Below, one piece after another: positions 14,246-23,241 of a stretch of DNA of 27,464 nucleotides. The stretch's first letter is position 1, and every line of letters begins with the position of its first letter. Below the pieces are notes generated by a model. The model was not told the origin of the DNA, made no database searches, and saw only the letters and a program-made list of their open reading frames with translations. Both the position numbers and the translations under genes were made by a program. This stretch comes from an uncultured Eubacteriales bacterium (GTDB taxonomy: Bacteria > Bacillota > Clostridia > Lachnospirales > Anaerotignaceae): positions 1 to 27,464 of the forward strand of contig URCD01000020.1 of NCBI GenBank assembly GCA_900546215.1, in the 5' to 3' direction.

Positions 14246-15196
14246 ATGGCGTTGAAGGATGATATACTTTTTGAACTAATGATAAGCAGCTTCGTATCCG
14301 GTGAAGGGTTGGCTGAAAAGTACTATGTAAGCCGTAACAGCATATGGAAGGCTGTTAAACAGCTAAGAGATGAAGGATTCGAAATTGAGGCTGTTACCAA
14401 TAAGGGCTATTGTCTTAAAGGAGATATTAATAAAATTACAGCTGGAGCAATTAAGAAGGGACTTAAATCTGAATGGAGCTTTGAAATTTTACCTGAAACG
14501 GATTCTACAAATAATTATGCTAAGGAGCTGGCCATATCAGGAAAAAGAAATAGGACCGTTGTGATTACAGAAAAACAAAACGGAGGCAAAGGAAGGCTTG
14601 GCCGACCGTTTTACTCACCTGAGGGAAACGGACTGTATATGAGTGTACTATGCAGGCCGGAAATTAATGTAGACTGTGCTCCGTTGATAACGTCCTTTAC
14701 AGCTGTTGCCGTTGCCAAGGCAATAGAGAAGCTTTCAGGTCAGGATGTAAACATAAAGTGGGTTAATGACGTTTACATGAACGGCAAAAAAATCTGCGGA
14801 ATTCTTACGGAAGCCGGCTTTGATTTTGAAGGCGGAACGGTAGATTATGCGGTTATAGGAATAGGCATAAATGTTCTTGGAACTGATTTTCCCGAGGAAC
14901 TTATAAATATTGCAACCTCTATCGAAAAAGAAACTGGCTTGAAAATATCAAGAAACGATTTAGCTGCCGAGGTACTTAATAACCTTGAGAATATGTCATG
15001 TGAAATTAAAAACAAGAAATATTTAGACACTTATCGTAAAAAATCGAATGTAATAGGCAAAAGGATTAAGGTTACATATGGAAGCCAGGTTTTTTATGCA
15101 GAAGCTTTGGATATAAACGAAAACGCGGCTCTGATAGTAAAGACAGAAGATGGGATCAAAACTCTAAATTCCGGAGAGGTGAGTATAAAATTATGA
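14246..15196 (+). CDS. birA: Bifunctional biotin-protein ligase / biotin repressor
   Basis: 316 aa. Residues 1-58 are a winged helix (GLAEKYYVSRNSIWKAVKQL, then GYCLKG), so this is the regulatory long form. The ligase part has biotinyl-AMP loop GGKGRLGRP (113-121), KWVNDVY (171-177) and GKKICGIL (180-187), and a C-terminal SH3-like domain (ALIVKTEDGIKTLNSGEVSI). It attaches biotin to carboxylase carrier proteins and, as biotinyl-AMP complex, represses biotin genes. AAGGAG precedes the ATG. Its stop overlaps the bioY start (ATGA), so ligase/repressor and transporter are made together. Confidence 0.95.
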   Translation: MALKDDILFELMISSFVSGEGLAEKYYVSRNSIWKAVKQLRDEGFEIEAVTNKGYCLKGDINKITAGAIKKGLKSEWSFEILPETDSTNNYAKELAISGKRNRTVVITEKQNGGKGRLGRPFYSPEGNGLYMSVLCRPEINVDCAPLITSFTAVAVAKAIEKLSGQDVNIKWVNDVYMNGKKICGILTEAGFDFEGGTVDYAVIGIGINVLGTDFPEELINIATSIEKETGLKISRNDLAAEVLNNLENMSCEIKNKKYLDTYRKKSNVIGKRIKVTYGSQVFYAEALDINENAALIVKTEDGIKTLNSGEVSIKL

Positions 15197-15720
15197 AAAC
15201 AAGAAGCTTAGTATTAGTGGGACTGTTTGCGGCTATAATATGTATTTTTGCTCCATTTACTGTACCTGTAGGGCCAATACCAATATCTTTAGCAACATTT
15301 GCAATTTATTTAGCGGCTGCTGTTATAGGAGGTAAAAAGGGAACCGCCGCTGTTGCGGTATATATTCTTATTGGAGCAGTTGGAATTCCTGTTTTTTCTG
15401 GCTTTGGTGCAGGAATAGGCAAAATACTTGGAGTTACAGGAGGATATATAGTTGGATATATTCCCTGTGCGTATGTTGCCGGAACAATAATAGACAGATT
15501 TCAGGATAAAAAAATTGCTTATCCTATCGCACTCATTTTAGGAACCGCAGTGCTCTATGTTTTTGGAACGGCATGGTTTATGTTTCAGACAGGCAATTCT
15601 TTATATGATTCTCTTATTGCATGCGTAATTCCATTCCTGATAGGGGATGCGGTTAAAATTGCGGTGGCTTCAGTGGTCAGTATAAAACTCAGAAGCTATG
15701 CATATAGAGAAATAGCATAA
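15193..15720 (+). CDS. bioY: Biotin transporter substrate-binding subunit BioY
   Basis: 175 aa, an integral membrane protein with about six hydrophobic segments. It has the BioY features PFTVPVGPIPISLATFAIYLAA, GGKKGTAAVAVYILIGAVGIPVF and GGYIVGYIPCAY. BioY is the S component of an energy-coupling-factor transporter and needs a shared EcfA/EcfT module, which is not in this window. Translationally coupled to birA through ATGA, consistent with biotin uptake under BirA control. Confidence 0.95.
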   Translation: MKTRSLVLVGLFAAIICIFAPFTVPVGPIPISLATFAIYLAAAVIGGKKGTAAVAVYILIGAVGIPVFSGFGAGIGKILGVTGGYIVGYIPCAYVAGTIIDRFQDKKIAYPIALILGTAVLYVFGTAWFMFQTGNSLYDSLIACVIPFLIGDAVKIAVASVVSIKLRSYAYREIA

Positions 15721-15725
15721 TTATT

Positions 15726-15757
15726 AACTCCTCCGGTTTATAACGGAGGAGTTTTTT
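15726..15757 (+). terminator. Terminator after bioY
   Basis: AACTCCTCCG and CGGAGGAGTT form a 10-bp stem followed by a run of T. Confidence 0.9.
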
Positions 15758-15792
15758 GTCAGATTAAAAAACTCCTGGATATCAAAAAAATT

Positions 15793-15821
15793 TTGAGTAT
15801 ATTATGTTTTTATGTTATACT
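15793..15821 (+). promoter_or_regulatory. Promoter of the barstar-trmB-PHP cluster
   Basis: TTGAGT and TATACT with a 17-base spacer, 26 bases before the barstar-like start codon. Confidence 0.65.
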
Positions 15822-15847
15822 AAATATTATTGTAGGGAGTGATAAAA

Positions 15848-16120
15848 ATGAAGGAAATAACTATTGACGGAGAAAAAATAGAAACAAAGTCTCAGGTTAA
15901 TAATCTGTTCGTCAAGGAACTTGGTTTTCCCGAATACTGCGGTAATAATCTTGACGCTATAGGAGACTGCCTTGATGAGATAAAAACTCCGGTTACTATT
16001 AATTTTATAAATAGGGAAAGAATGAAAATAAAATTTGGCCGGTTTGCCACAGTACTTTCACAAATGCTGAAGCTGGCCGCAAAACATAATGAAAAAATCA
16101 CTTACAATGAATCGAAATAG
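15848..16120 (+). CDS. Barstar-family protein
   Basis: 90 aa from the ATG at 15848, with GGGAG 8 bases upstream. It fits the barstar (RNase inhibitor) fold: short first strand ITIDGEKI, then LFVKELGFPEYCGNNLDAIGDCL, the family's most conserved stretch, and a final strand near the C-terminus (KITYNES). Barstar inhibits the RNase barnase. No barnase-like gene is visible, so the partner is elsewhere or the protein has another target. It is followed after 9 bases by trmB and probably co-transcribed with it. Confidence 0.85.
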   Translation: MKEITIDGEKIETKSQVNNLFVKELGFPEYCGNNLDAIGDCLDEIKTPVTINFINRERMKIKFGRFATVLSQMLKLAAKHNEKITYNESK

Positions 16121-16129
16121 GAGTCTAAA

Positions 16130-16768
16130 ATGAGAATACGAAAGAAATCGTGGGAGGAGAATGTACTCACCACCAACGAACATCTTGTACATAATCCCGA
16201 AGATTATAAAGGTAAATGGAATGAATACTTTGGAAACAATAACCCGATATACGCTGAAATCGGATGCGGCAAGGGAAAATTTATAGTTCAAAATGCCTCT
16301 GAAAATCCAGATATCAACTTTATAGGAATAGAGCGTCAGACTACTATAATGGCTATTGCGGCGCGAAAAACGAGTTCTGAAATGAAAAACATTGCTCTCA
16401 TTAGGGGCGATGCGGAAACACTTGAGGATTTATTTTCTCCTGAGGAGCTTTCAAGAATATACTTAAACTTCAGCGATCCGTGGCCTAAAAAAAGATGGGC
16501 AAAACGTAGACTGACACACAGGCATTTCCTTGAGATTTACAAAAGCCTGCTTAAAGGAGACAAAGAGATATTTCTTAAGACGGATAATACCGTTTTTTTT
16601 GAGTCATCCCTCAATGAATTTTGTGAAACGGGATGGAGACTGTCAAATATTTCTCTTGACCTGCATAACAGCGGCTATGAAGGAAATATTATGACTGAAT
16701 ATGAAGAAAGGTTTTCAGGTCTTGGTCAGCCAATATACAGACTGGAAGCCAGATGGACTGATAAATAA
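16130..16768 (+). CDS. trmB: tRNA (guanine-N7-)-methyltransferase
   Basis: 212 aa. It makes m7G46 in the tRNA variable loop using S-adenosylmethionine. Motif I EIGCGKGKF is at 43-51, and the diagnostic NFSDPWPKKRWAKRRLTH is at 113-130. The C-terminus ends with TEYEERFSGLGQPIYRLEAR, also typical. TAGGAG precedes the ATG. It lies in a probable operon with the barstar-like gene before it and the PHP gene 18 bases after. Confidence 0.95.
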   Translation: MRIRKKSWEENVLTTNEHLVHNPEDYKGKWNEYFGNNNPIYAEIGCGKGKFIVQNASENPDINFIGIERQTTIMAIAARKTSSEMKNIALIRGDAETLEDLFSPEELSRIYLNFSDPWPKKRWAKRRLTHRHFLEIYKSLLKGDKEIFLKTDNTVFFESSLNEFCETGWRLSNISLDLHNSGYEGNIMTEYEERFSGLGQPIYRLEARWTDK

Positions 16769-16786
16769 ATATAAGAAGGTAATAAC

Positions 16787-17500
16787 ATGAAATTTGTTCT
16801 CGACGCGCATACTCATACGATTGCCAGCGGTCATGCATATAGTACTTTGCTGGAAAATGTGGCTTATGCCGCAGATATGGGCCTTGAACTTTTGGGGATT
16901 ACAGATCATGCCCCTGCTATGGAGGGCGGAACCAAGCCGGCATATTTTCTCAACTTTGGGACTATTCCTCGTGAAATAAATGGAATCCAGTTAAGAATGG
17001 GTGCAGAATTAAACATAATGGATTACGATGGAAATGTGGATTTAGATAAGTTCTATTTAGAAAGAATGGATTACGCCATTGCCAGTCTTCATCCGCCATG
17101 TATTCCTTTTGGAAATCAAGACGAAAATACAAATGCGATATTAAAAGCCATGGAAAATCCATATATTAAAATACTTGGTCATCCCGGGGACCCGCGATAT
17201 CCTATAGACTGTAAGGCTATAGTTAATAAATCGGAAGAAACAGGAACTATGATAGAGATAAACGATGCTTCACTAATACCGGGAGGCTTTAGAAAGGGAA
17301 GTGAGCTTTATATTACAGAGCTTCTGAAACTCTGTAAAAAGAAATCACTGCCTGTTATTTTAGCCTCAGATGCACATTTTGCTACTCATATAGGGAATTT
17401 CAGCAATGCTGTGAAGCTTATTGAAGAAACAAATTTCCCTGAGGAGCTTATAATCAACACCTCCGTAGAAATGTTCAAAAAGTGTCTCAAAATTAATTAA
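16787..17500 (+). CDS. PHP-domain phosphatase/hydrolase (YcdX-like)
   Basis: 237 aa. Metal-binding motifs of the PHP family are DAHTHT (6-11), GITDHAP (37-43), GAELNIMD near 73, ASLHPP near 99, ILGHPGDPR near 127 and LASDAHF near 190, in the correct order for the trinuclear-metal site of YcdX-type proteins. These hydrolyse phosphate esters, but the substrate of this one is unknown. GAAGGT lies before the ATG. It is the last gene of the barstar-trmB cluster; no clear terminator follows before the yerC promoter. Confidence 0.85.
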   Translation: MKFVLDAHTHTIASGHAYSTLLENVAYAADMGLELLGITDHAPAMEGGTKPAYFLNFGTIPREINGIQLRMGAELNIMDYDGNVDLDKFYLERMDYAIASLHPPCIPFGNQDENTNAILKAMENPYIKILGHPGDPRYPIDCKAIVNKSEETGTMIEINDASLIPGGFRKGSELYITELLKLCKKKSLPVILASDAHFATHIGNFSNAVKLIEETNFPEELIINTSVEMFKKCLKIN

Positions 17501-17516
17501 AAGTCCTAAGTGCTTA

Positions 17517-17545
17517 TTTACTTTAAAACTTTAGTATGTTAAAAT
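17517..17545 (+). promoter_or_regulatory. Promoter of yerC
   Basis: TTTACT and TAAAAT with a 17-base spacer and a TATG extended element before the -10. Confidence 0.55.
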
Positions 17546-17590
17546 AGAGTTATTGGAAAACAGTAAATATAAAAGCAGGTGGGACGGAAA

Positions 17591-17902
17591 ATGAACAGTA
17601 AAATTAAAAATGAAGCTACGGATAATCTTTTTAGATGTATCCTTACAATGAAAAACTTGGATGAATGTTACAGATTGTTTGAGGACCTATGCACGGTTCA
17701 TGAAATTCAGGCGATTGCCCAGCGTATGCAAGTTGCTGAGATGCTTGACAGAAAATGTACCTACATTGAAATTGCTGAGAAAACCGGAGCCTCTACTGCT
17801 ACCATAAGCAGGGTGAACAGGGCTTTAACCTATGGAATGGACGGATATAAGTTAGCCATCGACAGGGTTAGATCCCAGAAGGAAGACGAAGCCGAACAAT
17901 AA
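17591..17902 (+). CDS. yerC: YerC/YecD-family TrpR-like regulator
   Basis: 103 aa from the ATG at 17591; a GTG at 17579 falls in the binding-site region. It has the TrpR-like fold: LFRCILTMKNLDECYRLFEDLC, AIAQRMQVAEML, then the helix-turn-helix TYIEIAEKTGASTATISRVNRAL. Family members are small DNA-binding proteins of unknown target. In Bacillus the homologue lies beside pcrA-ligA, as it does here apart from one inserted gene. A terminator follows. Confidence 0.9.
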   Translation: MNSKIKNEATDNLFRCILTMKNLDECYRLFEDLCTVHEIQAIAQRMQVAEMLDRKCTYIEIAEKTGASTATISRVNRALTYGMDGYKLAIDRVRSQKEDEAEQ

Positions 17903-17907
17903 TATTC

Positions 17908-17939
17908 TACCCATCTGTTTTCAGATGGGTAATTTATTT
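17908..17939 (+). terminator. Terminator after yerC
   Basis: TACCCATCTG-TTTT-CAGATGGGTA is a perfect 10-bp stem followed by ATTTATTTAT. Confidence 0.85.
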
Positions 17940-17953
17940 ATGGAGAGATGACT

Positions 17954-18958
17954 ATGAAAAAGAAATTATCTTCAATTTTTGTATCGCTGTGCCTAATGAT
18001 TAGTATGGGCTTTCAGGCCTATGCTGCTTCTAATTATTCTCAGTGGGCCGAGGAATACATTACTGCGGCCGAGGAATATAAAATAATACCCGGATCAATT
18101 GCTGATTCAGACCTTACAGAAGAAATAACAAGAGAAAATTTTTGTGAGCTGGCGTATTTAACAATAAATGAAATATCTGCGGAGACAAAAATAAAAATAA
18201 CTTATACACAAAGAGAAACTAGTTTTTATGACACCGACAATGCCTCTGTTGCCGCATTAAAGAGAATGGGAATAATATCTGGTAAAACAAGTACCAAGTT
18301 TGACCCTGACGCCTTTATTACAAGAGAAGAGGCGGCGTCTATACTTACAAGAATGGTTGATTATCTCGGTTTAACTGAATTTACAAATACACAGGGCTTT
18401 ACTGACAGAAAGAATATTTCATCTTGGGCCAAGGAAAGCGTAAATGTTGTATGCGGCATGAATATAATGAACGGCATGGGTGACGGCTCATTCAATCCTA
18501 AAGGGACATATACAAAGGAACAGGCTGTGTCCACCATGATAAGACTTATAAATAATGTTCCTGATGAAGACAGCAGAGAAAAAATTGATAATACCAAATA
18601 CTATGTTTCAAATGAGTATTTTCGCTGGGTAGAGGATGTAAACGGAAAAGTCATATTTAAGCTTTCGGCCTCTAAATACAGTGGTTTAAATTTCTATTCC
18701 AATGGAGAAAAGGTTGTTGCATTTGCCGCCGGTGAAAATTCTACTGATGTTTATGATATTGATAATGGCAAAAAGCTGTTTACAATACCTGCGGTTGTTG
18801 CTGCAACATCGTCCAACAAATATATAATTGTTTGTGAGGCTGAAAAGGACGGAATATACGGTGTATATGATTTCCATGGACAAATGGTTCTTCCCATTGA
18901 GTACAGTTGGGAAGACTTATATGCAGGCAAGTATGTTTCATCCTCAAAGAAATCTTAA
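17954..18958 (+). CDS. Exported SLH-domain protein with C-terminal WG-like repeat
   Basis: 334 aa from the ATG at 17954, with GGAGAG 6 bases upstream. The signal peptide is MKKKLSSIFVSLCLMISMGF to AYAAS. Three SLH-type segments follow: about 27-85, 92-145 (FYDTDNASVAALKRMGIISG, then REEAASILTRMV) and 152-205 (FTDRKNISSWAKESV). After residue 215 the protein is beta-rich and ends with GVYDFHGQMVLPIEYSWED, which looks like a WG/KWG-type repeat. It is a cell-surface protein of unknown role, placed between yerC and pcrA. Confidence 0.8.
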   Translation: MKKKLSSIFVSLCLMISMGFQAYAASNYSQWAEEYITAAEEYKIIPGSIADSDLTEEITRENFCELAYLTINEISAETKIKITYTQRETSFYDTDNASVAALKRMGIISGKTSTKFDPDAFITREEAASILTRMVDYLGLTEFTNTQGFTDRKNISSWAKESVNVVCGMNIMNGMGDGSFNPKGTYTKEQAVSTMIRLINNVPDEDSREKIDNTKYYVSNEYFRWVEDVNGKVIFKLSASKYSGLNFYSNGEKVVAFAAGENSTDVYDIDNGKKLFTIPAVVAATSSNKYIIVCEAEKDGIYGVYDFHGQMVLPIEYSWEDLYAGKYVSSSKKS

Positions 18959-18973
18959 AAAATCAAGAATATA

Positions 18974-19010
18974 AAAAACGGGACGTTAGATTATTAACTT
19001 CCCGTTTTTA
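18974..19010 (+). terminator. Terminator between the SLH gene and pcrA
   Basis: AAAACGGGA pairs with TCCCGTTTT, with an inner GTTA/TAAC, followed by T. No separate promoter for pcrA is evident in the 20 bases left before it, so some read-through is likely. Confidence 0.8.
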
Positions 19011-19030
19011 AGGTAACGGGAGATATAATT

Positions 19031-21244
19031 ATGATAGGTTTTGAACAACTTAATCCAATGCAGAAAAAAGCTGTCCTTCATAAGGACGGCGCCGTTTTGC
19101 TGCTTGCAGGAGCAGGCTCCGGTAAGACTGGTGCTTTGACGGTACGTATCGCTGATATGCTTGAGCGCGGAATCAGCCCTTATAATATTTTGGCTATAAC
19201 CTTCACCAATAAAGCGGCGAAAGAGATGAGAGAGAGAGTTGATAAGCTGTCTGGCAAAGCCGCGCAGGATGTCTGGATAAGTACATTTCATTCTACCTGC
19301 GTCAGAATATTAAGAAGGGATATAGATAAAATTGGCTTTTCAAGGGATTTCTCTATATATGATTCTGACGACCAGGAAAAGGTTATGAAGGAAGTATTTA
19401 AAGAGCTTAATATGAGTATAACGGACAAGCTGTATACGGTTAGGTCAGCTATAGGCGCAATAAGCCATCTTAAAGAGGAAATGATCTCTTGGGAGGATTA
19501 TTTAAAAGAGGTCGATAAGGCTGATATAAGGGCATGGAAAACGTCAAGGGTCTATGAGGCATATCAAAGCAGGTTGATGAGAAACAATGCGCTGGATTTT
19601 GACGACCTGATCTATAAGACGGTATACCTATTCAGGACAAGACCTGATGTTCTTTCTGTATATCAGGAGCGTTTTAAATACATAATGGTTGACGAGTATC
19701 AGGACACAAATACTTCGCAGTACGAGCTTGTAAAGCTGCTTGCTTCTAAATATGGCAATCTGTGTGTTGTAGGGGACGACGACCAGAGTATATATGGCTG
19801 GCGCGGCGCGAATATAAGAAATATTTTGGATTTTGAGAAGGATTTTCCTAACGCCGCTGTAATAAAGCTTGAGCAGAATTATCGTTCAACAAAAAATATT
19901 CTTTCGGCCGCGAACAGCGTTATCAGAAATAATAAAGCCCGAAAAGATAAGACACTTTGGACCGAAAATACGGAAGGAAGCGTAATACATTTATTTAGGT
20001 CAGAAAATGATATAGAAGAGGCTGTATTTGTGTCAGAAACAATAGATAAAAACGCAGTAAGCGGTAAGGCCACATACAGCGATTTTGCTGTTCTATACCG
20101 AACAAACGCCCAGTCAAGGGCAATTGAGGACAGGTTTGTAAAAAAAGGTATTCCATATAAGCTTTTTGGCGGAGTAAGGTTTTATGAGAGAAAAGAAATA
20201 AAAGATATACTTGCTTACCTTAAGCTCATTGATAATCCGGCTGACGCTGTCGCGGTTAAAAGAATAATTAATGTTCCTAAAAGAGGAATAGGCGATAAAA
20301 GCGTTGAATCAGCAGAAAAAATAGCTGTAGAAAGAAATATTTCTCTTTTCTCAGCTCTTGGCAGAGCCGCAGAATATCCTGAACTTAAAACAAGAGGTAA
20401 AAAGCTTGTTGATTTTTATGACTTCATATGCGGACTTAAGAAAAGAGCAGGTAATATGCTAGTACATGAAATTATTGAAGCTGTTGCCGAAGAAACAGGC
20501 TATAAGGCTGAGCTTGAGGCTGACGGCAGCGATGACGCTATGATGCGTATAGAAAATATTGACGAGTTTATTTCAAAGGCTGTGGAGTTTGAGAAAACTG
20601 TCGAAGATGCAGCGCTTTCGGCTTTCTTGGAGGAAGTTGCCCTTGTGGCTGATATAGATTCCTATAATGAAGATGATGACGCCGTTGTACTAATGACTCT
20701 CCATAGTGCAAAGGGTCTTGAATTTCCTTATGTGTTTATGGTTGGTATGGAAGAAGGGCTGTTTCCCGGAAGCAGAGCCATATCTTCCGGAGATCCTAAG
20801 GAAATGGAAGAAGAAAGGCGGCTTTGCTATGTCGGAATAACCAGAGCCAAAAAGGAGCTGTTCATGACATACGCAGTACACAGAATGCAGCATGGACAGA
20901 TACAGTATAACGCTCCATCAAGATTTCTTGCAGAGCTCCCTCCGGAACTTTTGGATAACAGATTTAAACAGAAGCAGCCTGCATCTCCTAAACACTGGCA
21001 TTTTGGCGATAATGAAATAAAAAAAGCAGGAAATCCGTATAAAAGTGAATTGCCGAAACCTCAGAATGTTACAATAGATTTTATAGTAGGGGATAAGGTC
21101 AGAGCCCCAAAATATGGTGTGGGAGAGGTAAAAGCAATAAAAAGTGCCGGAGCCGACTATGAAGTTAGCGTTGCCTTCACAGGAAAGGGTATCAAAAAAT
21201 TTATGGCCGGACTTTCAAAACTTATTAAAGTTGAAACGGAGTAA
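19031..21244 (+). CDS. pcrA: UvrD/PcrA-type DNA helicase
   Basis: 737 aa superfamily 1A helicase acting in DNA repair and replication restart. The motifs are all present: FEQLNPMQKKAV (Q motif), LLAGAGSGKT (25-33, Walker A), VDEYQDTN, GDDDQSIYGWRGA, EQNYRSTKNI, MTLHSAKGLEFPYVFMVGMEEGLFP, and ERRLCYVGITRAKKEL. The C-terminal GDKVRAPKYGVGEV region is the PcrA Tudor-like end that contacts RNA polymerase. GGGAG precedes the ATG. Its stop lies 5 bases from ligA, the usual pcrA-ligA pairing. Confidence 0.97.
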   Translation: MIGFEQLNPMQKKAVLHKDGAVLLLAGAGSGKTGALTVRIADMLERGISPYNILAITFTNKAAKEMRERVDKLSGKAAQDVWISTFHSTCVRILRRDIDKIGFSRDFSIYDSDDQEKVMKEVFKELNMSITDKLYTVRSAIGAISHLKEEMISWEDYLKEVDKADIRAWKTSRVYEAYQSRLMRNNALDFDDLIYKTVYLFRTRPDVLSVYQERFKYIMVDEYQDTNTSQYELVKLLASKYGNLCVVGDDDQSIYGWRGANIRNILDFEKDFPNAAVIKLEQNYRSTKNILSAANSVIRNNKARKDKTLWTENTEGSVIHLFRSENDIEEAVFVSETIDKNAVSGKATYSDFAVLYRTNAQSRAIEDRFVKKGIPYKLFGGVRFYERKEIKDILAYLKLIDNPADAVAVKRIINVPKRGIGDKSVESAEKIAVERNISLFSALGRAAEYPELKTRGKKLVDFYDFICGLKKRAGNMLVHEIIEAVAEETGYKAELEADGSDDAMMRIENIDEFISKAVEFEKTVEDAALSAFLEEVALVADIDSYNEDDDAVVLMTLHSAKGLEFPYVFMVGMEEGLFPGSRAISSGDPKEMEEERRLCYVGITRAKKELFMTYAVHRMQHGQIQYNAPSRFLAELPPELLDNRFKQKQPASPKHWHFGDNEIKKAGNPYKSELPKPQNVTIDFIVGDKVRAPKYGVGEVKAIKSAGADYEVSVAFTGKGIKKFMAGLSKLIKVETE

Positions 21245-21249
21245 TAGCA

Positions 21250-23178
21250 ATGGATAGAATGAAAGAGCTCATTGATATATTGAATAATGCTTCAAAGGCC
21301 TATTATCAGGACGACAGCCAGATAATGAGCGACCATGAGTATGATAAGCTGTATGATGAACTTGTAAAGCTGGAAAAGGAAAGCGGGGTTGTTTATGGTG
21401 GGAGCCCGACGCAAAGGGTTGGCTACACGGTTTTAAGCTCTCTGCAGAAAGTCAAGCATGACAGCCCAATACTTTCGCTGGATAAAACTAAGGAGCCAGA
21501 CAAATTAATAAGCTGGCTTGGAGATAGTGAGGGAATTATTAGCTGGAAGCTTGATGGGCTGACAATAGTTTTGACATATAATAACGGTGTCCTTGAAAGA
21601 GCAGTAACAAGAGGAAATGGAGAAGTGGGAGAAGATATTACGCATAACGCGAGATATTTTAAAAATCTTCCCGGTAAAATAAATTTTAATGGAGAGCTGA
21701 ACCTGAGAGGAGAAGGAATAATTACCTTTACCGAATTTGAGAGAATAAACTCTGAGCTTGGTGACGATGAGGTATATAAAAATCCCAGAAACCTTTGCAG
21801 CGGAACAGTGAGGCAGCTGAACAGCAAGGTAGCCTCAGACAGAAACGTTATGTTTTATGCGTTTACCCTTGTTCGTGCTGAAGGAAGGGAGTTTGAAAAG
21901 AAAAGTGAGCAGCTGAAATTTTTAGAGGATCTGGGCTTTGATGTAGTTGAGCATTATATTGTGCACGCGGAGGATATAAAAGACAAAATAAAAATGTTCT
22001 CTGAGAAAATAGAGAAAAATGATTTTGCTTCTGACGGTTTGGTTTTAACCTTTGACAGTATAGCTTACAGTTCTTCACTAGGTACAACATCAAAATTCCC
22101 TAAGGATTCAATAGCATTTAAATGGAGCGACGAGCTTGCTGAGACTACGTTGCTGGATATAATTTGGAATACATCAAGGACAGGCAGAATAAACCCAATA
22201 GCGGTTTTTGAGCCTGTAGACATAGAGGGCTCTACCGTAAACAGGGCAAGCGTCCATAATGTAAGCGTGCTTGAAGGTCTGAAGCTTGGAAAAGGCGATA
22301 AGATAAAGGTATATAAAGCGAATATGATAATTCCGCAGATTGCAGAAAATATGACATGCTCGGCAACTGCAAAAATACCTGAGGTCTGTCCGGTCTGCCA
22401 AGGGGAAACAGAGATAAGAATGCTGAAGGAAGGCAAGGAGCTATACTGTATAAATCCTACCTGCTCGGCCCAGAGGATAAAGGCCTTAGTCCATTATGTT
22501 TCCAGAGATGCCATGAATATAGAAGGCTTATCAGAGGAAACCATTAAAAAGTTTGCTGATGCAGGAATTCTAGATAATTATACCGATATATATTCAATTA
22601 AAGACCATCCCGAAATAATGGATATGGAAGGATTTGGACAAAAAAGCTTTGATAATCTTGTTGCAGCAGTTGAGAAATCAAGAACTGTTCCTCTTGAGAA
22701 TTTTATAAATGCCCTTGGCATAAATCAGGTTGGTCTTTCCAACGCTAAGCTTCTATGCAGAAACTATAATTACAGTATTGAAGATATAGTAAAGGCCGAT
22801 CAGGAAGAACTTAAGGATATTGAGGGATTTGGTGAAGTTATAGCACACAGCATACATTCTTATTTTGCTAATAAGGAAAATCTGGAGCTTTTTAATAAAG
22901 CAGTTGGGCTGCTTAGTTTTGTAAAACCTGCTGAAACTACAGATAAGCTTGGCGGAATCAACTTTGTTATAACAGGCGATGTAGCGATATTTAAAAACAG
23001 AAATGAAGTAAAAGCGCTTATAGAATCTCTTGGTGGTAAAGTTACCGGCAGCGTTACTTCCAAAACAAATTATCTCATAAATAATGATGTAAATTCTTCA
23101 TCATCAAAAAATAAGAAGGCAAAAGAACTTAATATACCTATAATTACAGAAGAAGAATTTATAAAATTGACAGAATAA
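21250..23178 (+). CDS. ligA: NAD-dependent DNA ligase
   Basis: 642 aa, slightly shorter than the usual 665-675. Order: Ia domain (AYYQDDSQIMSDHEYDKLYDEL, 17-38), adenylation domain with active-site lysine K100 in SWKLDGLT, RGNGEVGEDIT and PRNLCSGTVRQLNS, then the OB fold. A four-cysteine zinc finger follows (CPVCQGETEI, then CINPTC), HhH motifs (GLSEETIKKFADAGI; IEGFGEVIAHSI), and a BRCT domain from about 563. Several canonical residues differ (NLRGEG for EVRGE, LCSGTVR for AAGSLR), so it is a diverged but apparently intact ligase. Coupled to pcrA. Confidence 0.96.
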   Translation: MDRMKELIDILNNASKAYYQDDSQIMSDHEYDKLYDELVKLEKESGVVYGGSPTQRVGYTVLSSLQKVKHDSPILSLDKTKEPDKLISWLGDSEGIISWKLDGLTIVLTYNNGVLERAVTRGNGEVGEDITHNARYFKNLPGKINFNGELNLRGEGIITFTEFERINSELGDDEVYKNPRNLCSGTVRQLNSKVASDRNVMFYAFTLVRAEGREFEKKSEQLKFLEDLGFDVVEHYIVHAEDIKDKIKMFSEKIEKNDFASDGLVLTFDSIAYSSSLGTTSKFPKDSIAFKWSDELAETTLLDIIWNTSRTGRINPIAVFEPVDIEGSTVNRASVHNVSVLEGLKLGKGDKIKVYKANMIIPQIAENMTCSATAKIPEVCPVCQGETEIRMLKEGKELYCINPTCSAQRIKALVHYVSRDAMNIEGLSEETIKKFADAGILDNYTDIYSIKDHPEIMDMEGFGQKSFDNLVAAVEKSRTVPLENFINALGINQVGLSNAKLLCRNYNYSIEDIVKADQEELKDIEGFGEVIAHSIHSYFANKENLELFNKAVGLLSFVKPAETTDKLGGINFVITGDVAIFKNRNEVKALIESLGGKVTGSVTSKTNYLINNDVNSSSSKNKKAKELNIPIITEEEFIKLTE

Positions 23179-23212
23179 AAAATATGGCAGATATTATCTG
23201 CCATATTTTTTA
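23178..23212 (+). terminator. Terminator after ligA
   Basis: ATGGCAGAT-ATT-ATCTGCCAT with flanking A/T pairs and a T-run. The padR -35 box begins immediately after it. Confidence 0.9.
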
Positions 23213-23241
23213 TTGACAATATCGTAAGTCGATATTATAAT
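23213..23241 (+). promoter_or_regulatory. Consensus promoter of padR-DUF2812
   Basis: TTGACA and TATAAT separated by exactly 17 bases, a perfect match to the housekeeping consensus. The spacer itself is a palindrome (see operators). Such a strong promoter implies tight repression. Confidence 0.9.
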
